DNA of 64,000 bases from Mxb001 sp046046455 (GCA_046046455.1 JBJOJS010000095.1:3501-67500); one strand, 5' to 3'; counted from the first letter of the stretch, positions 15,247 through 24,229 are shown. Notes: a model not told the origin generated them from the letters alone. Translations and numbers: made by a program.

Positions 15247-15995
15247 GACGACTTCCTTTCGGGACGGGTCGGATCGTCTCCGTGGACGGGGTAGGGCAGG
15301 TCGAGCGGCTCGGGTGTGACACCACGCCGGGGGTACAGCACCTCGGTGAGTGCGGCGCCCACGGCAGCTCCCAGGATCTGGAATGCGATGAAGTAGGGCA
15401 CGGAGGCTGGGGAGATACCCGCGAAGGTGTCCGTGAGGCTGCGACCGATCGTGACAGCGGGATTCGCGAATGACGTCGAGGACGTGAAGAAGTACGCCGA
15501 GCCGATCCATGCCGGTACCAAGATTGCTCCGAGTCGGCCATTGCCCGTGCGCGTGAGCGCACCGATGAGCAGGAGCAGACCCGCCGTGGCGACGATCTCT
15601 CCCAACCAGATCGGCCCGCCTTCCCTCACCTTGGTTGAGGTGTGCCACGCGGGCAGGGCGAACATGAGGTTAGCGAGCGCGACACCCGCTACGGCGCCTG
15701 CGACCTGCGCGACGATGTAGAGCAGTCCCTCACCGATGCGAATCTCCCTGCGCACCATCTCGACGCCGGTAACGCAGGGGTTGAAGTGGGCTCCTGAGAT
15801 GGGGCCCAGCATCCAGATGAGGACACCCAGCGCCGCAACGGTGGAGACCGCATTGACGAGGAGGACCACGGCAAGGTCATCGGAGAGCAGGCTCCCCATG
15901 ATCCCCGAACCGACGACGGCCGCGACGAGAAGCGCTGTGCCGAGGCACTCAGCAGCCAGACGTCGCGAAAGTGCGTGCGGGGCGGCGGTGGACAT
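15243..15995 (-). CDS. Aquaglyceroporin-family channel (AqpS-like) of arsenic locus
   Basis: 250 residues, six helices. The two channel motifs are GAHFNPCVTGVE (NPC in place of the first NPA) and SFANPAVTIGRS (second NPA). In AqpS-type arsenic loci such channels let arsenite made by ArsC leave the cell down its gradient. In some actinobacteria aquaporin and ArsC are fused; here they are separate but overlap by 4 bases. Arsenite transport is inferred from context. Confidence 0.88.
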   Translation of the reverse strand: MSTAAPHALSRRLAAECLGTALLVAAVVGSGIMGSLLSDDLAVVLLVNAVSTVAALGVLIWMLGPISGAHFNPCVTGVEMVRREIRIGEGLLYIVAQVAGAVAGVALANLMFALPAWHTSTKVREGGPIWLGEIVATAGLLLLIGALTRTGNGRLGAILVPAWIGSAYFFTSSTSFANPAVTIGRSLTDTFAGISPASVPYFIAFQILGAAVGAALTEVLYPRRGVTPEPLDLPYPVHGDDPTRPERKSS

Positions 15996-15999
15996 GGCG

Positions 16000-16476
16000 C
16001 TACGCAGGCGTCGTGCAGCAGGCGCTGTCGGAGCCGTCGATCAGCATGAGCGTGGATTGCGCCGGCTGAGCGTCAGCGGGATTGTCATCCTTGACGACGT
16101 ACACCTCCCAGGGCACACCGGCAGGATCGTGGACCCACACCTTGTCCTGGAGGGCGTAGCAGCAGGTGGTGTCGCGCTCGTCGAACGTCGCGAGTCCGGC
16201 ATCCTGCAGTCGCTGAGTCGCCTGCTCTACCTCTGCGCCGTCGAAGACCTCGACGCCCATGTGGTTGAGCGCTCCCTCAACTCCGTGCCCGCGATCCTCC
16301 ACCTCGATCAGAACGAGCTTGAGCGGTGGGTTGTCGACAGCGAAGTTGGCATAGCCGGGGCGCCTCTTGTGCGGCTCCGCCTTGAGCAGTGCGCTGTAGA
16401 AGGCGATCGACGCCTCGAGATCGCTCACATTGAGGGCGAGTTGGACGCGGGACGTCGAATCCGGCACGGAACTCAT
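16000..16476 (-). CDS. ArsI/CadI-like vicinal-oxygen-chelate dioxygenase
   Basis: 158 residues from the ATG at 16476, which has AAGG 7 bases upstream (a GTG 6 bases earlier is less well placed). It is a VOC/glyoxalase-fold protein with the ArsI hallmark DTTCCYALQDKVWVHDP: vicinal C105-C106 to bind the trivalent arsenical, with candidate iron ligands Q12, H72 and E124, and a second Cys pair (C153-C154) near the end. ArsI enzymes cut the carbon-arsenic bond of organoarsenicals; CadI relatives are linked to metal tolerance. It ends 4 bases before the aquaporin start, in one operon. Confidence 0.85.
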   Translation of the reverse strand: MSSVPDSTSRVQLALNVSDLEASIAFYSALLKAEPHKRRPGYANFAVDNPPLKLVLIEVEDRGHGVEGALNHMGVEVFDGAEVEQATQRLQDAGLATFDERDTTCCYALQDKVWVHDPAGVPWEVYVVKDDNPADAQPAQSTLMLIDGSDSACCTTPA

Positions 16477-16497
16477 GTGCACACCTTGCCAACTGAA

Positions 16498-16511
16498 TCG
16501 ACACCTGTCAA
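16498..16511. promoter_or_regulatory. Probable ArsR operator
   Basis: TCGACA-CC-TGTCAA is a 6-2-6 inverted repeat with one mismatch, in the divergent gap between the arsI-like gene and arsR. It overlaps CAATAT (16509-16514), which lies where a -10 box would be for a leaderless arsR message starting at the GTG at 16521. Confidence 0.55.
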
Positions 16512-16520
16512 TATGGATTC

Positions 16521-16871
16521 GTGCCCTCCACCGCCACGAAGCCGCGCAGTCTCACCGCCGGACCTTCTTGCTGCCCCACGGGACTGGGTGCCCCCATCGA
16601 TCGTGACGCCGCCGAGGAGCTCGCCTCACTGCTCAAGGCGGTGGCCGACGCGACCCGCCTGCAGATCCTCGCGCTCCTGCGCTCGAGCCCCGAATGCGCC
16701 GCCTGCGTCTGCGACATCGCCGATGAGATCGGCGTCAGCCAACCGACCGTGAGCCACCACCTGCGCATCCTCGCTGAGGCGGGGATCGTCGAATCCGAGA
16801 AGCGCGGCTACTGGACGTGGTACTCCCTGAGGCGCACGCGCCTCGCCGAGCTGAGCGCCGTCCTCACCTAA
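16521..16871 (+). CDS. arsR: ArsR-family arsenic-responsive repressor
   Basis: 116 residues. Winged helix with VCDIADEIGVSQPTVSHHLRIL as the DNA-reading region. Cys residues sit as a pair at 17-18 and at 59, 62 and 64. This pattern matches Corynebacterium ArsR, where a Cys pair near the N-terminus and one Cys near position 55 bind arsenite. It should repress the divergent arsI-aqp-arsC operon and itself until arsenite binds. The MFS gene follows 23 bases later. Confidence 0.92.
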   Translation: MPSTATKPRSLTAGPSCCPTGLGAPIDRDAAEELASLLKAVADATRLQILALLRSSPECAACVCDIADEIGVSQPTVSHHLRILAEAGIVESEKRGYWTWYSLRRTRLAELSAVLT

Positions 16872-16894
16872 CCGCACCGGAGTAGTCTCTGCCG

Positions 16895-18082
16895 GTGTCG
16901 AGGCGCACGGGCACTCCCCCCTGGCTGCTCCTTGCGACTCTCGCGCTGGTCGCGCTCAATCTCCGCTCGGTGCTCACCGCGATCCCCCCGCTGACACTCG
17001 AGATCCAGTCGGCCACGGGCTGGAACGACACCACGATGGGCTTCCTCACCACGCTGCCGGTCATCGTCATGGGGCTCGCCGCACTCATCGTCCCCGCGGT
17101 CGCGCAGCGCGTCGGTCGCCCGCAGACCGTGTGGATCGCCCTCGGCATCCTCGTCGTGGCGAGCGCCGGTCGCCTCGCCGCCGGCATCCCCATCGTGCTC
17201 TTCATCACGGCGTTCCTCGGCGGCCTCGGCATCGCACTCGCCTCCGGATTGGTCCCGGCGATCGTGCGCGAGGATCTGCCGCGATCCACCGGGGCCGCGA
17301 CGGGATTGTGGACCGCATCCATGTTCACCGGCGCGGCACTCGCCGCAGCTCTGACCGTGCCCGTCTCTCTCGCTACCGGATCCTGGCAGTGGGGCCTCGC
17401 CGTATGGTCCGTGCCCGCGATCACCGCTCTCCTGCTCTGGACCTTCGTCGAGGCTCCCTATCGACGACACGCGAGTGACCGCGGCACCGGTGCCATCGCC
17501 CTTCGCTCGCTCCCCTGGCGCAGCCCCCTCGCGTGGGCACTCACGGCGTACCTCGCCATCAACTCCCTCGTCTTCTACACCGCTCTCGCGTGGATTGCGC
17601 CGTCACTCGACGAGCGCGGCTGGACGAGCGAGGAGGGGGGCCTGCTCTTCGGGCTCTTCACCGCATCGCAGATCGTCGCCGCGCTGCTCATGCCGTGGCT
17701 TGCCCAGCGGCTCCCGGGGCGCCGCATCGCCTGGGCGGTCACCGTCGTCGTCACCGCCCTCTGCCTGCTGAGCCTCGCCTACACCCCCGGTTTCCTCACC
17801 GTCCTGGTGCTCTTCCTCTTCGGCTTCACCAACGCCGGCGGCTTCACCATCGGACTATCGATGCTGAGCGAGTTCTCCCCCGATGCACCGTCCGCGGCCC
17901 GGCTTACCGCCATGGCCTTCGCCGTCACCTATCTCCTGGCCGCCATCGGGCCGACCCTGGCCGGTGCACTCCTCGACGCCGCCGGATCCTGGACGCTCGT
18001 GTACGTCGTCCTCGCCGTCATCGCCCTGCTCCAGCTCCCCGCGCTCCTGCCACTGCGCAAGGGCACGATCATCCGCGCGTGA
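16895..18082 (+). CDS. MFS transporter, CynX/NimT family
   Basis: 395 residues, twelve helices. The N-terminal signature ALNLRSVLTAIPPL is characteristic of the CynX/NimT (cyanate/2-nitroimidazole) family. GGAGTAG lies 9 bases before the GTG start. It is co-directional with arsR and close to it, so it may be induced together with the arsenic genes. Whether it exports an arsenical or is simply a neighbour is not decided by the sequence. Its end faces the tetR gene 7 bases away. Confidence 0.85.
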   Translation: MSRRTGTPPWLLLATLALVALNLRSVLTAIPPLTLEIQSATGWNDTTMGFLTTLPVIVMGLAALIVPAVAQRVGRPQTVWIALGILVVASAGRLAAGIPIVLFITAFLGGLGIALASGLVPAIVREDLPRSTGAATGLWTASMFTGAALAAALTVPVSLATGSWQWGLAVWSVPAITALLLWTFVEAPYRRHASDRGTGAIALRSLPWRSPLAWALTAYLAINSLVFYTALAWIAPSLDERGWTSEEGGLLFGLFTASQIVAALLMPWLAQRLPGRRIAWAVTVVVTALCLLSLAYTPGFLTVLVLFLFGFTNAGGFTIGLSMLSEFSPDAPSAARLTAMAFAVTYLLAAIGPTLAGALLDAAGSWTLVYVVLAVIALLQLPALLPLRKGTIIRA

Positions 18083-18089
18083 GGCGAGG

Positions 18090-18662
18090 TCACTCGCGGA
18101 GCAGTCGGGCGACTGCTCCGGCCAGTGCACCGGGGACAGCGGAGGCATTCGCGGACGGCTGCATGACATGGCTGAGCACCGTGCGGACCAGCAGATCGAC
18201 GATCGCATCGAGCGCAGCGGCGTCCACTCCCGGGTAAGGCATCAGCCGATCGCGCACGCGCTCGCTCGCTACCGCGATCACGACGTCCGCCCGCGTCGTG
18301 AGCAGAGGGACGAGTTCGGTCTCGGCTCCGTGGGTGGCCGTGACGATGGCGCGCAGAAGGGGATTGATCCGCGCGAGATCAAGCACCCGTGCGATGGCAT
18401 CGGCGACCCCGACCTCCAAGTCATCGGGGTGAGCATCGAATCCTGCATCGACCTCATCGAGGAAGGCCCCGAGCTCACGCAGGACCATCGCCTCGGCGAG
18501 GCGATCACGCGAGCCCCACTCGTTGTAGACCGTCTGCCGGCTGACGCCCACCCGCTCGGCCACCGCCGCCATCGTCACACTCGACCAGCCGACCTCGGTG
18601 GTCATCTCTGCGGCAGCAGCGAGGATGCGCTCCCCTGTCGCCATGTCCGCGACCTTCATCAT
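18090..18662 (-). CDS. TetR-family regulator next to alkane hydroxylase
   Basis: 190 residues from ATGATG at 18662. The N-terminal helix-turn-helix is ILAAAAEMTTEVGWSSVTMAAVAERVG followed by VSRQTVYNEWGSRDRLAEA. The start overlaps the alkB-rubredoxin stop, so both are on one message. TetR regulators beside alkB usually control it in response to alkanes or fatty-acid products; an inverted repeat at 20053-20077, directly before alkB, is a candidate operator. Confidence 0.88.
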   Translation of the reverse strand: MMKVADMATGERILAAAAEMTTEVGWSSVTMAAVAERVGVSRQTVYNEWGSRDRLAEAMVLRELGAFLDEVDAGFDAHPDDLEVGVADAIARVLDLARINPLLRAIVTATHGAETELVPLLTTRADVVIAVASERVRDRLMPYPGVDAAALDAIVDLLVRTVLSHVMQPSANASAVPGALAGAVARLLRE

Positions 18663-20050
18663 CACTCCGCGTGGATCACGAGGAAGTCGACCTTCTCTCG
18701 AACGCCGCAATCGGGGCAGCACCAGCCATCGGGGATGGAGGCGAAGGGTGTGCCCGCGGGGAAGCCCTCGCGCGCATCCCCCCGCCGCTCGTCGTAGGTG
18801 TAGCCGCAGCCGGGACATGTGGCGATGATCGTGCCTCCGGTGAGCACCGCGACAGCACCAGGCAGGGACTCTGCGACCACAACCTCAGCGCGCGCGGGTG
18901 CGGGCGGGAATCGGCGGAGCACGCGCTCGCGCTTCCCAGACTGGATATTGGCGAGCGACATGTCGCCGTCGTAGTGCGAGGCCACGCGCGGATCCATGAC
19001 CCGATTCCACAGCGGCGGCACGAGCGCGAGCAGGATCATGCCGGCGTACCCCGTGGGCAGAGCAGGTGCACCCTTCTCATCACGCAGCGCCTGGTACCGC
19101 CGCGTGGGGTGCGCGTGGTGATCGCTATGGCGCTGCAGGTGGTAGAGCAGGACATTGGTCGCCAGGTTGTTGGAGTTCCAACTATGCCGCGGCTCGACGC
19201 GCTCGAAGCGCTCCTTGCCGGGTACCCCGACGATCTGGCGCAGCAGCCCGTAATGCTCGAGGTAGTTGACCGCCTCGAGGAGGGTGAATCCCACGACCGC
19301 CTGGATGACGAGGTAGGGCAGGATCGCCGGGCCGAGCCAGATGACCATCACGGTCCAGAGGGCCGCCGACATGAGTAGGGCGTTGAGGACATCATTGCCG
19401 ATGCGCCAGGGATGCTGGCCGCGTCGGGAGTAGCGGCGCGACTCCAGGCGCCACGCGTTGGCAAAGGATCCGGACACGGTGCGCGGCCAGAAGCGGTAAA
19501 AGCTCTCCCCCACCCGCGAGCTCGCCGGATCCTCCGGCGTGGCTACGCGCACATGGTGTCCGCGGTTGTGCTCGATGTAGAAGTGGCCGTAGAAGGACTG
19601 TGCGAGCGCGATCTTGGCGAGCCAGCGCTCGACGCTCTCCTTCTTGTGCCCGAGTTCGTGCGCGGTGTTGATGCCCAGGCCACCGATGAAGCCGACTGTG
19701 ACGGCAAGGCCCACGCGATCGAGCGTGCTGAGATCCGCTGTCGCGATGTACCAAATGGCGAAGGCGAATCCGGCGTACTGCAGTGGCAGGAAGAGATAGG
19801 TGAGCCAGCGGTAGTAGCGATCCTCCTCCAGTGCCTTGATCACCGCGTCCGGCGGATTCGACGGATCGAGGCCGGCCGTCCAGTCGATGAGCGGGACGAT
19901 GCCGAGGATGACGATGGGGCCGAGCCAGAGCCACACGCCCCAGCCGGTGACAGAGTTGAGGATGACGGCGAGGAAGGGCAGCAGGGGCATCGTGAGCCCG
20001 AAGATCCACAGGTAGCGCTTGCCGTCGCGCCAGGTCGCTGCCGCCTCCAT
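18662..20050 (-). CDS. alkB: Alkane 1-monooxygenase fused to rubredoxin
   Basis: 462 residues. Membrane part: helices with the di-iron His boxes NTAHELGHKK, EHNRGHHVRVATPEDPASSR and LQRHSDHHAHPTRRYQ plus NYLEHYG. The C-terminal 52 residues (411-462) are a complete rubredoxin with C412PGC415GYTYDERRGD and C445PDC448. The fusion delivers electrons directly to the di-iron centre for terminal hydroxylation of medium-chain alkanes. Such fusions are known in several actinobacteria. No rubredoxin reductase is visible here. There is no obvious ribosome site before the ATG, so a leaderless message is possible. Confidence 0.96.
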   Translation of the reverse strand: MEAAATWRDGKRYLWIFGLTMPLLPFLAVILNSVTGWGVWLWLGPIVILGIVPLIDWTAGLDPSNPPDAVIKALEEDRYYRWLTYLFLPLQYAGFAFAIWYIATADLSTLDRVGLAVTVGFIGGLGINTAHELGHKKESVERWLAKIALAQSFYGHFYIEHNRGHHVRVATPEDPASSRVGESFYRFWPRTVSGSFANAWRLESRRYSRRGQHPWRIGNDVLNALLMSAALWTVMVIWLGPAILPYLVIQAVVGFTLLEAVNYLEHYGLLRQIVGVPGKERFERVEPRHSWNSNNLATNVLLYHLQRHSDHHAHPTRRYQALRDEKGAPALPTGYAGMILLALVPPLWNRVMDPRVASHYDGDMSLANIQSGKRERVLRRFPPAPARAEVVVAESLPGAVAVLTGGTIIATCPGCGYTYDERRGDAREGFPAGTPFASIPDGWCCPDCGVREKVDFLVIHAE

Positions 20051-20052
20051 GG

Positions 20053-20077
20053 TTTACAGAAGGTAGCCCTGTGTAAA
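20053..20077. promoter_or_regulatory. Inverted repeat directly upstream of alkB
   Basis: TTTACA-N13-TGTAAA lies 2 bases before the alkB start codon. A spaced inverted repeat at the start of a TetR-linked gene is a candidate operator for the TetR at 18090-18662. Confidence 0.4.
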
Positions 20078-20097
20078 GCGGGGGTCAAGCCCCCTCC

Positions 20098-20170
20098 GCT
20101 TTCACCCTTCGCCTGGCAGCCATTCGAGGGCGAAACGCCGGGAAGGAACAGCCGATTCGAGGGTGAAAGC
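20098..20170. repeat. Paired inverted and direct repeats between alkB and vkor
   Basis: GCTTTCACCCTTCG (20098-20111) is matched in inverted form by CGAGGGTGAAAGC (20158-20170) with one extra base. Inside, two direct copies of CAGCC(G)ATTCGAGGG(C/T)GAAA occur. The pair flanks the downstream end of vkor (minus strand) and may be a terminator or protein-binding region. Confidence 0.4.
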
Positions 20171-20200
20171 AGCGAGACGGGGTCAATGGGGTCGTGCGAC

Positions 20201-20824
20201 CTAGAGGTACCGGAAGATCACCATCGCGGCGAGGATCGCGATGATGAGCACCGTGCCCCAGATGTCCGCCCCGATACGCAGGAGGTAGAGCGCTCGTTCG
20301 TGGGCGCGAGGCGACAGCCCGAAGGTGTTGTCGGACAGGTTGACCCGCAGCAGGCTCGCGAAGACGGTCGTCGTCGTGGCGGTGACGAGCAGGCACCACG
20401 GGCACAGGGCACCGATCTCGAAGTAAGCCTGGAAGAAGAGCCAGTAGGCGAAGGCGAGCCCGATGGCGTAGACGGCCATCGCCGAGTTCATGAACCAGCG
20501 CGGGAAGCGCACGCCGCCCAGGCCCGCGACGGCGATGGTGATGACCACGGGCTCAGCGATGAGTCCAAGGAAGGCGTTGGGGAATCCCAGCAGATTTGCC
20601 TGCCAGCTCAGGCCCACCTTGGCGCACGAGATCGTCTCGGAGATGTTGCAGGACAGACCGGCATTGGGATCGGCAGCGAGGACTACCGCATCGATGGAGA
20701 GCACGATCGAAGCCGTGAGGCCGAGGAGGCTGGAGATGAGCATCTCCAGATAGGCGCCGCGGTGACGGCCCTTCGAGGGAAGTTCCTCGTCGGCCCCTGC
20801 CGAGGCAACGGCATCGATGGTCAC
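20201..20824 (-). CDS. Vitamin K epoxide reductase (VKOR) family membrane protein
   Basis: 207 residues from the GTG at 20824, which has GGGAGGG 4 bases upstream; longer frames lack a ribosome site and would overlap the ATPase gene. Helices surround the loop Cys pair C59 and C67 (CNISETISC) and the CPWC motif at 141-144. In actinobacteria VKOR proteins re-oxidise DsbA-like proteins and so drive disulfide formation outside the membrane; no dsbA is adjacent. It follows the P-type ATPase by 25 bases. Confidence 0.9.
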   Translation of the reverse strand: MTIDAVASAGADEELPSKGRHRGAYLEMLISSLLGLTASIVLSIDAVVLAADPNAGLSCNISETISCAKVGLSWQANLLGFPNAFLGLIAEPVVITIAVAGLGGVRFPRWFMNSAMAVYAIGLAFAYWLFFQAYFEIGALCPWCLLVTATTTTVFASLLRVNLSDNTFGLSPRAHERALYLLRIGADIWGTVLIIAILAAMVIFRYL

Positions 20825-20849
20825 TCGCCCTCCCTTTCGCCGCCTGACC

Positions 20850-23414
20850 CTAGCGAAGGTGACGCGCGCGGCTGCGACGCGGTTCCCGTAGCCAACGGTA
20901 GATCTCAAACCACACGATGGACGCCAGACCCGCGACGATCGCAAGCGCCCACTGCGCGGGCGTCAGTGGACCGAGATCCAGGGCGTCGCGCACGGGGGGT
21001 ACGCCGATGAGCAGGACGAGAAGTGCAGAGGCGAGGCCGATGATGGCCAAGAGAGCGGGATTGCGGCGCGTCAGCAGCGCCCGAGCGGCTGAGACATGGC
21101 GCGACCGGTTGACCAGGATAAGTGCGATATTGCCGACCACGAGCGTGACGAAGGTCATCGATCGCACGGACGGCTCGGACATCCCCGAGGACATGCTGCC
21201 CAGATACACGGCAAGCACCATGGCCAGCAGGACCAGCCCCTGGGCAAGCGCCACCGTGATCTCACGCCACCCGAACATGAGCGCGCCGGGGGGCCGCGGT
21301 GGCTCCTCCATAGCGGCGGGGCTGACGGGCTCGCTCTCGAAGGCGATCGTGCATGCGGGGTCGATGATGAGTTGGAGCAGGACGACCTCAATGGGGAGCA
21401 GGACGAGTGGCCACCCGGCGACGAAGACGGGAATGAGTGCAATGCCATAGATCGGGACGTGCACGCTGATGATGTAGGTGAGGGCCTTGCGGAGGTTGGC
21501 GAAGATCCCCCTCCCCTGCCGGATTCCCTCGACGATCGACGTGTAGTCGTCATCGACGATCACCAGGTCTGCGGCCTCCCGCGCGACATCCGTGCCCCGA
21601 CCTCCCATGGCGATGCCGACATCGCTGGCCCCGAGGGCGGGGGCATCGTTGACACCATCGCCGGTCATGCCAACCACTTCGCCATCGGCCTGGAGCGCCC
21701 TGACGAGCGCCACCTTGCGCTCGGGCACCATGCGGGCGAAGACGCTCACCGATCGAGCTGCCTCGGCGAGATCCCTGTCGCTCATCGCGTCCATATCCGC
21801 GCCGGTGAGGTGACCTCCCGCGGTGGGGATCCCCGCGTCTCGGGCGATGGCGAGCGCGGTGCCCGGATAGTCGCCGGTGATCATCACGGTGCGCACGCCG
21901 GCGCGGGCGCACTCGGCAACCGCCTCGGGGACCCCGGGGCCGACCGGATCCTGCAGTCCCGCGAAGCCAAGCAGGTGGAGGCGTAGGCCACTCTGAGACT
22001 CAGGCAGGGCATCGGCCTCGAGTAGTGCGCCGCCCACGGCGAGGATGCGCAGGCCGTCATCGCTCGCCGCATCGATGAGCGCGTCCAGACGTGCACGCTC
22101 CGCAGGGGCGACATCGGCCAGGGCCATCACCGCTTCCGGTGCACCCTTGACAGCGGCGTAGAGCGTGCCGTCCGCGAGCCGCCAGACATGGCACACGGAC
22201 AGCTGCTCCGGTGTGAGGGGATAGTCGCGCACCAGATCACCCGACTCCCGCCGCCAGTCGGGCAGTCGCGCATCCGCGAGGCGCACGAACGCGCGATCCA
22301 TGGGGTCCACGGGCTGCTCGGGACAAGCCAGGGCCGCCGTCCGCACGAGATCGCGAAGCTGATGATCGGGAAGGTCCGCGAGCATGTGCCGGGAATGGTC
22401 GACGATCACCTCACGCACACTCATGTCACCGCGCGTCAGGGTCCCGGTCTTGTCTACGCAGAGCACGGTCACCGAACCAAGGCTCTCGATGACCGGCGGT
22501 CGGTGAGCGAGCACCCGATACCGGGATAAGCGCCAAGCGCCGAGCGCGAGGAAGACACTGAAGACGACGGGGATCTCCTCGGGGATGACGGCGAGAGCTG
22601 CCGTGATCCCGGCCAGCGCACCCTCGAGCCAATTGCCGCGCGTGAGGCCGTAGACGACGACCACTGTCACGGCGGCGACGAACGCCACCAGGGCGAAGAT
22701 GAGCACGAGCCGGTCGAACTCCCTCTGGAGCCGAGTGCGGGGTGGGGCCTGCTCGCGCAGCGCACGTCCGATGCGGCCGAACGCGGTGTGGGCGCCGGTC
22801 AGTGCAACGAGCATCTCCGCCCGGCCGCCCACGACGAGGGTGCCAGCGAATACCCACGGCGTGCCGTCGCCCCCCGGATCGCCCATGTCCGGTCCATCCA
22901 CCCCCGCTGCAGCACCGGAAGCTGGCTGCTTGGTCACCGGGACGGACTCACCCGTAAGCGCGGCCTCGTCCACCGTGAGATGAGACGCACCGACGAGGAT
23001 GCCATCGGCAGGAACGCGATCGCCCTCCGCAAGCAGCACCACATCTCCCTGGACGACCTCGCGACCCGCCACGCGACTCGGCACGCCATCCCGGACGACC
23101 ATGGCGCGCGGCGAACTCAACTGACGCAGAGCCGCCAGGGCGCTCTCGGTCTTGCGCTGCTGGTAGAGGGAGATGAGCGCGACGATGAGCACGGAGCCCA
23201 GGAGGACGGAAGCTTCGAGCGGATCAGCGAGGAGGAAGCTCACGGCCGCTGCCCCGAGGAGCAGCAGGATCATGGGCTCGCGCACGACCGACCAGGCGGT
23301 CGCTGCCAGGCTCCTCGGCTGCTCGCGAGGCAACTCGTTGGGACCATCTCTCGCCAGGCGCCGCGCCGCTTCGCGCGCAGACAATCCGCGACTCAGCGCA
23401 ACTTCCTGTGACAC
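20850..23414 (-). CDS. P-type cation-transporting ATPase (P2-like)
   Basis: 854 residues, normal for a P2-type pump. N-terminal LSAREAARRLARDGPNELP; actuator TGES at 154-157; helix 4 IPEEIPVVFS (PEEIP at 278-282); phosphorylation loop with D321 in DKTGTLT; hinge MTGDGVNDAPAL; ten helices predicted. The pattern fits calcium/manganese-type pumps but the PEEIP motif does not fix the ion. GTG start with only a weak ribosome site. Probably co-transcribed with vkor. Confidence 0.92.
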   Translation of the reverse strand: MSQEVALSRGLSAREAARRLARDGPNELPREQPRSLAATAWSVVREPMILLLLGAAAVSFLLADPLEASVLLGSVLIVALISLYQQRKTESALAALRQLSSPRAMVVRDGVPSRVAGREVVQGDVVLLAEGDRVPADGILVGASHLTVDEAALTGESVPVTKQPASGAAAGVDGPDMGDPGGDGTPWVFAGTLVVGGRAEMLVALTGAHTAFGRIGRALREQAPPRTRLQREFDRLVLIFALVAFVAAVTVVVVYGLTRGNWLEGALAGITAALAVIPEEIPVVFSVFLALGAWRLSRYRVLAHRPPVIESLGSVTVLCVDKTGTLTRGDMSVREVIVDHSRHMLADLPDHQLRDLVRTAALACPEQPVDPMDRAFVRLADARLPDWRRESGDLVRDYPLTPEQLSVCHVWRLADGTLYAAVKGAPEAVMALADVAPAERARLDALIDAASDDGLRILAVGGALLEADALPESQSGLRLHLLGFAGLQDPVGPGVPEAVAECARAGVRTVMITGDYPGTALAIARDAGIPTAGGHLTGADMDAMSDRDLAEAARSVSVFARMVPERKVALVRALQADGEVVGMTGDGVNDAPALGASDVGIAMGGRGTDVAREAADLVIVDDDYTSIVEGIRQGRGIFANLRKALTYIISVHVPIYGIALIPVFVAGWPLVLLPIEVVLLQLIIDPACTIAFESEPVSPAAMEEPPRPPGALMFGWREITVALAQGLVLLAMVLAVYLGSMSSGMSEPSVRSMTFVTLVVGNIALILVNRSRHVSAARALLTRRNPALLAIIGLASALLVLLIGVPPVRDALDLGPLTPAQWALAIVAGLASIVWFEIYRWLREPRRSRARHLR

Positions 23415-23445
23415 CCCGCCCAGGGTGCCCCTTCACCCCGGGGCC

Positions 23446-23463
23446 ACCGGCGTTGTCGCCGGT
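23446..23463 (-). terminator. Possible terminator after the amino-acid ABC operon
   Basis: ACCGGC-GTTGTC-GCCGGT forms a 6-bp stem 10 bases after the ATPase stop on the minus strand. There is no T-run, so this is weak. Confidence 0.3.
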
Positions 23464-23473
23464 CCATGACCGG

Positions 23474-24229
23474 TCAGATCACGGCGTCGAGGAACTTCTT
23501 GGTCTCCGGGCGCTGGGGGGAGGTGAACATCTGCTCCGGCGTTCCCTGCTCGAGGATGACCCCCTCGTGGAAGAAGCAGAGCCGGTTGGCTACCTCGCGC
23601 GCGAAACCCATCTCGTGGGTAACGACGACCATCGTCGTCGAATGCGTCTCCGCCAGGCGCTTCATGACAGCGAGGACCTCGTGGATGAGCTCGGGATCAA
23701 GTGCCGACGTCGGCTCGTCGAAGAGCATGACATCAGGGCGCATGGCCAGGGCTCGCGCGATAGCCACCCGCTGTTGCTGGCCGCCAGACAGCCGGATCGG
23801 GTGCTGATCGGCCTTGTCGGCCATGCCGACGTCGTTGAGCAACTCCATAGCACGGTCACGCACCTCGGCGGCCGGCTCGCCCTTGACCCGCAGCGGGCCC
23901 TCCATGACGTTGTCGAGCACCGTCATCTGGGGGAAGAGGTTGAACTGCTGGAAGACCATGCCGCAGTGAGTGCGCAGGCGACGGATCTCCTTGCGTCGAT
24001 GCCGTGTGGCGAGACCCGCATCCACGGCAATGCCCGCCACCTCGACCGATCCCTGATCGGGCTCCTCGAGGAAGTTGATGCACCGAAGGAAGGTGCTCTT
24101 GCCCGAGCCGGACCGGCCGAAGACGACAACCACCTCACCGGAGTCGATCTCCATGTCGATGCCCTTGAGCACCTCGAGATCGCCGAAGGACTTGTGGAGT
24201 CCGCTCACGCGGACGACGGGTGAACTCAT
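23474..24229 (-). CDS. Polar amino-acid ABC transporter ATP-binding protein
   Basis: 251 residues, GlnQ/HisP type. Walker A FGRSGSGKSTFLRCINFLEEP, MVFQQFNLFPQMTVLDNV, signature LSGGQQQRVAIARALAM, Walker B VMLFDEPTSALDP and VVTHEMGFAREVANR. It powers uptake through the permease whose stop it overlaps by 4 bases. The ligand is not evident. Confidence 0.95.
   Translation of the reverse strand: MSSPVVRVSGLHKSFGDLEVLKGIDMEIDSGEVVVVFGRSGSGKSTFLRCINFLEEPDQGSVEVAGIAVDAGLATRHRRKEIRRLRTHCGMVFQQFNLFPQMTVLDNVMEGPLRVKGEPAAEVRDRAMELLNDVGMADKADQHPIRLSGGQQQRVAIARALAMRPDVMLFDEPTSALDPELIHEVLAVMKRLAETHSTTMVVVTHEMGFAREVANRLCFFHEGVILEQGTPEQMFTSPQRPETKKFLDAVI

Noticed and set aside
19412..21010. Long plus-strand frame (532 residues) across alkB and vkor
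   Set aside because: It crosses two well-supported minus-strand genes and has low-complexity charged content and no motif.
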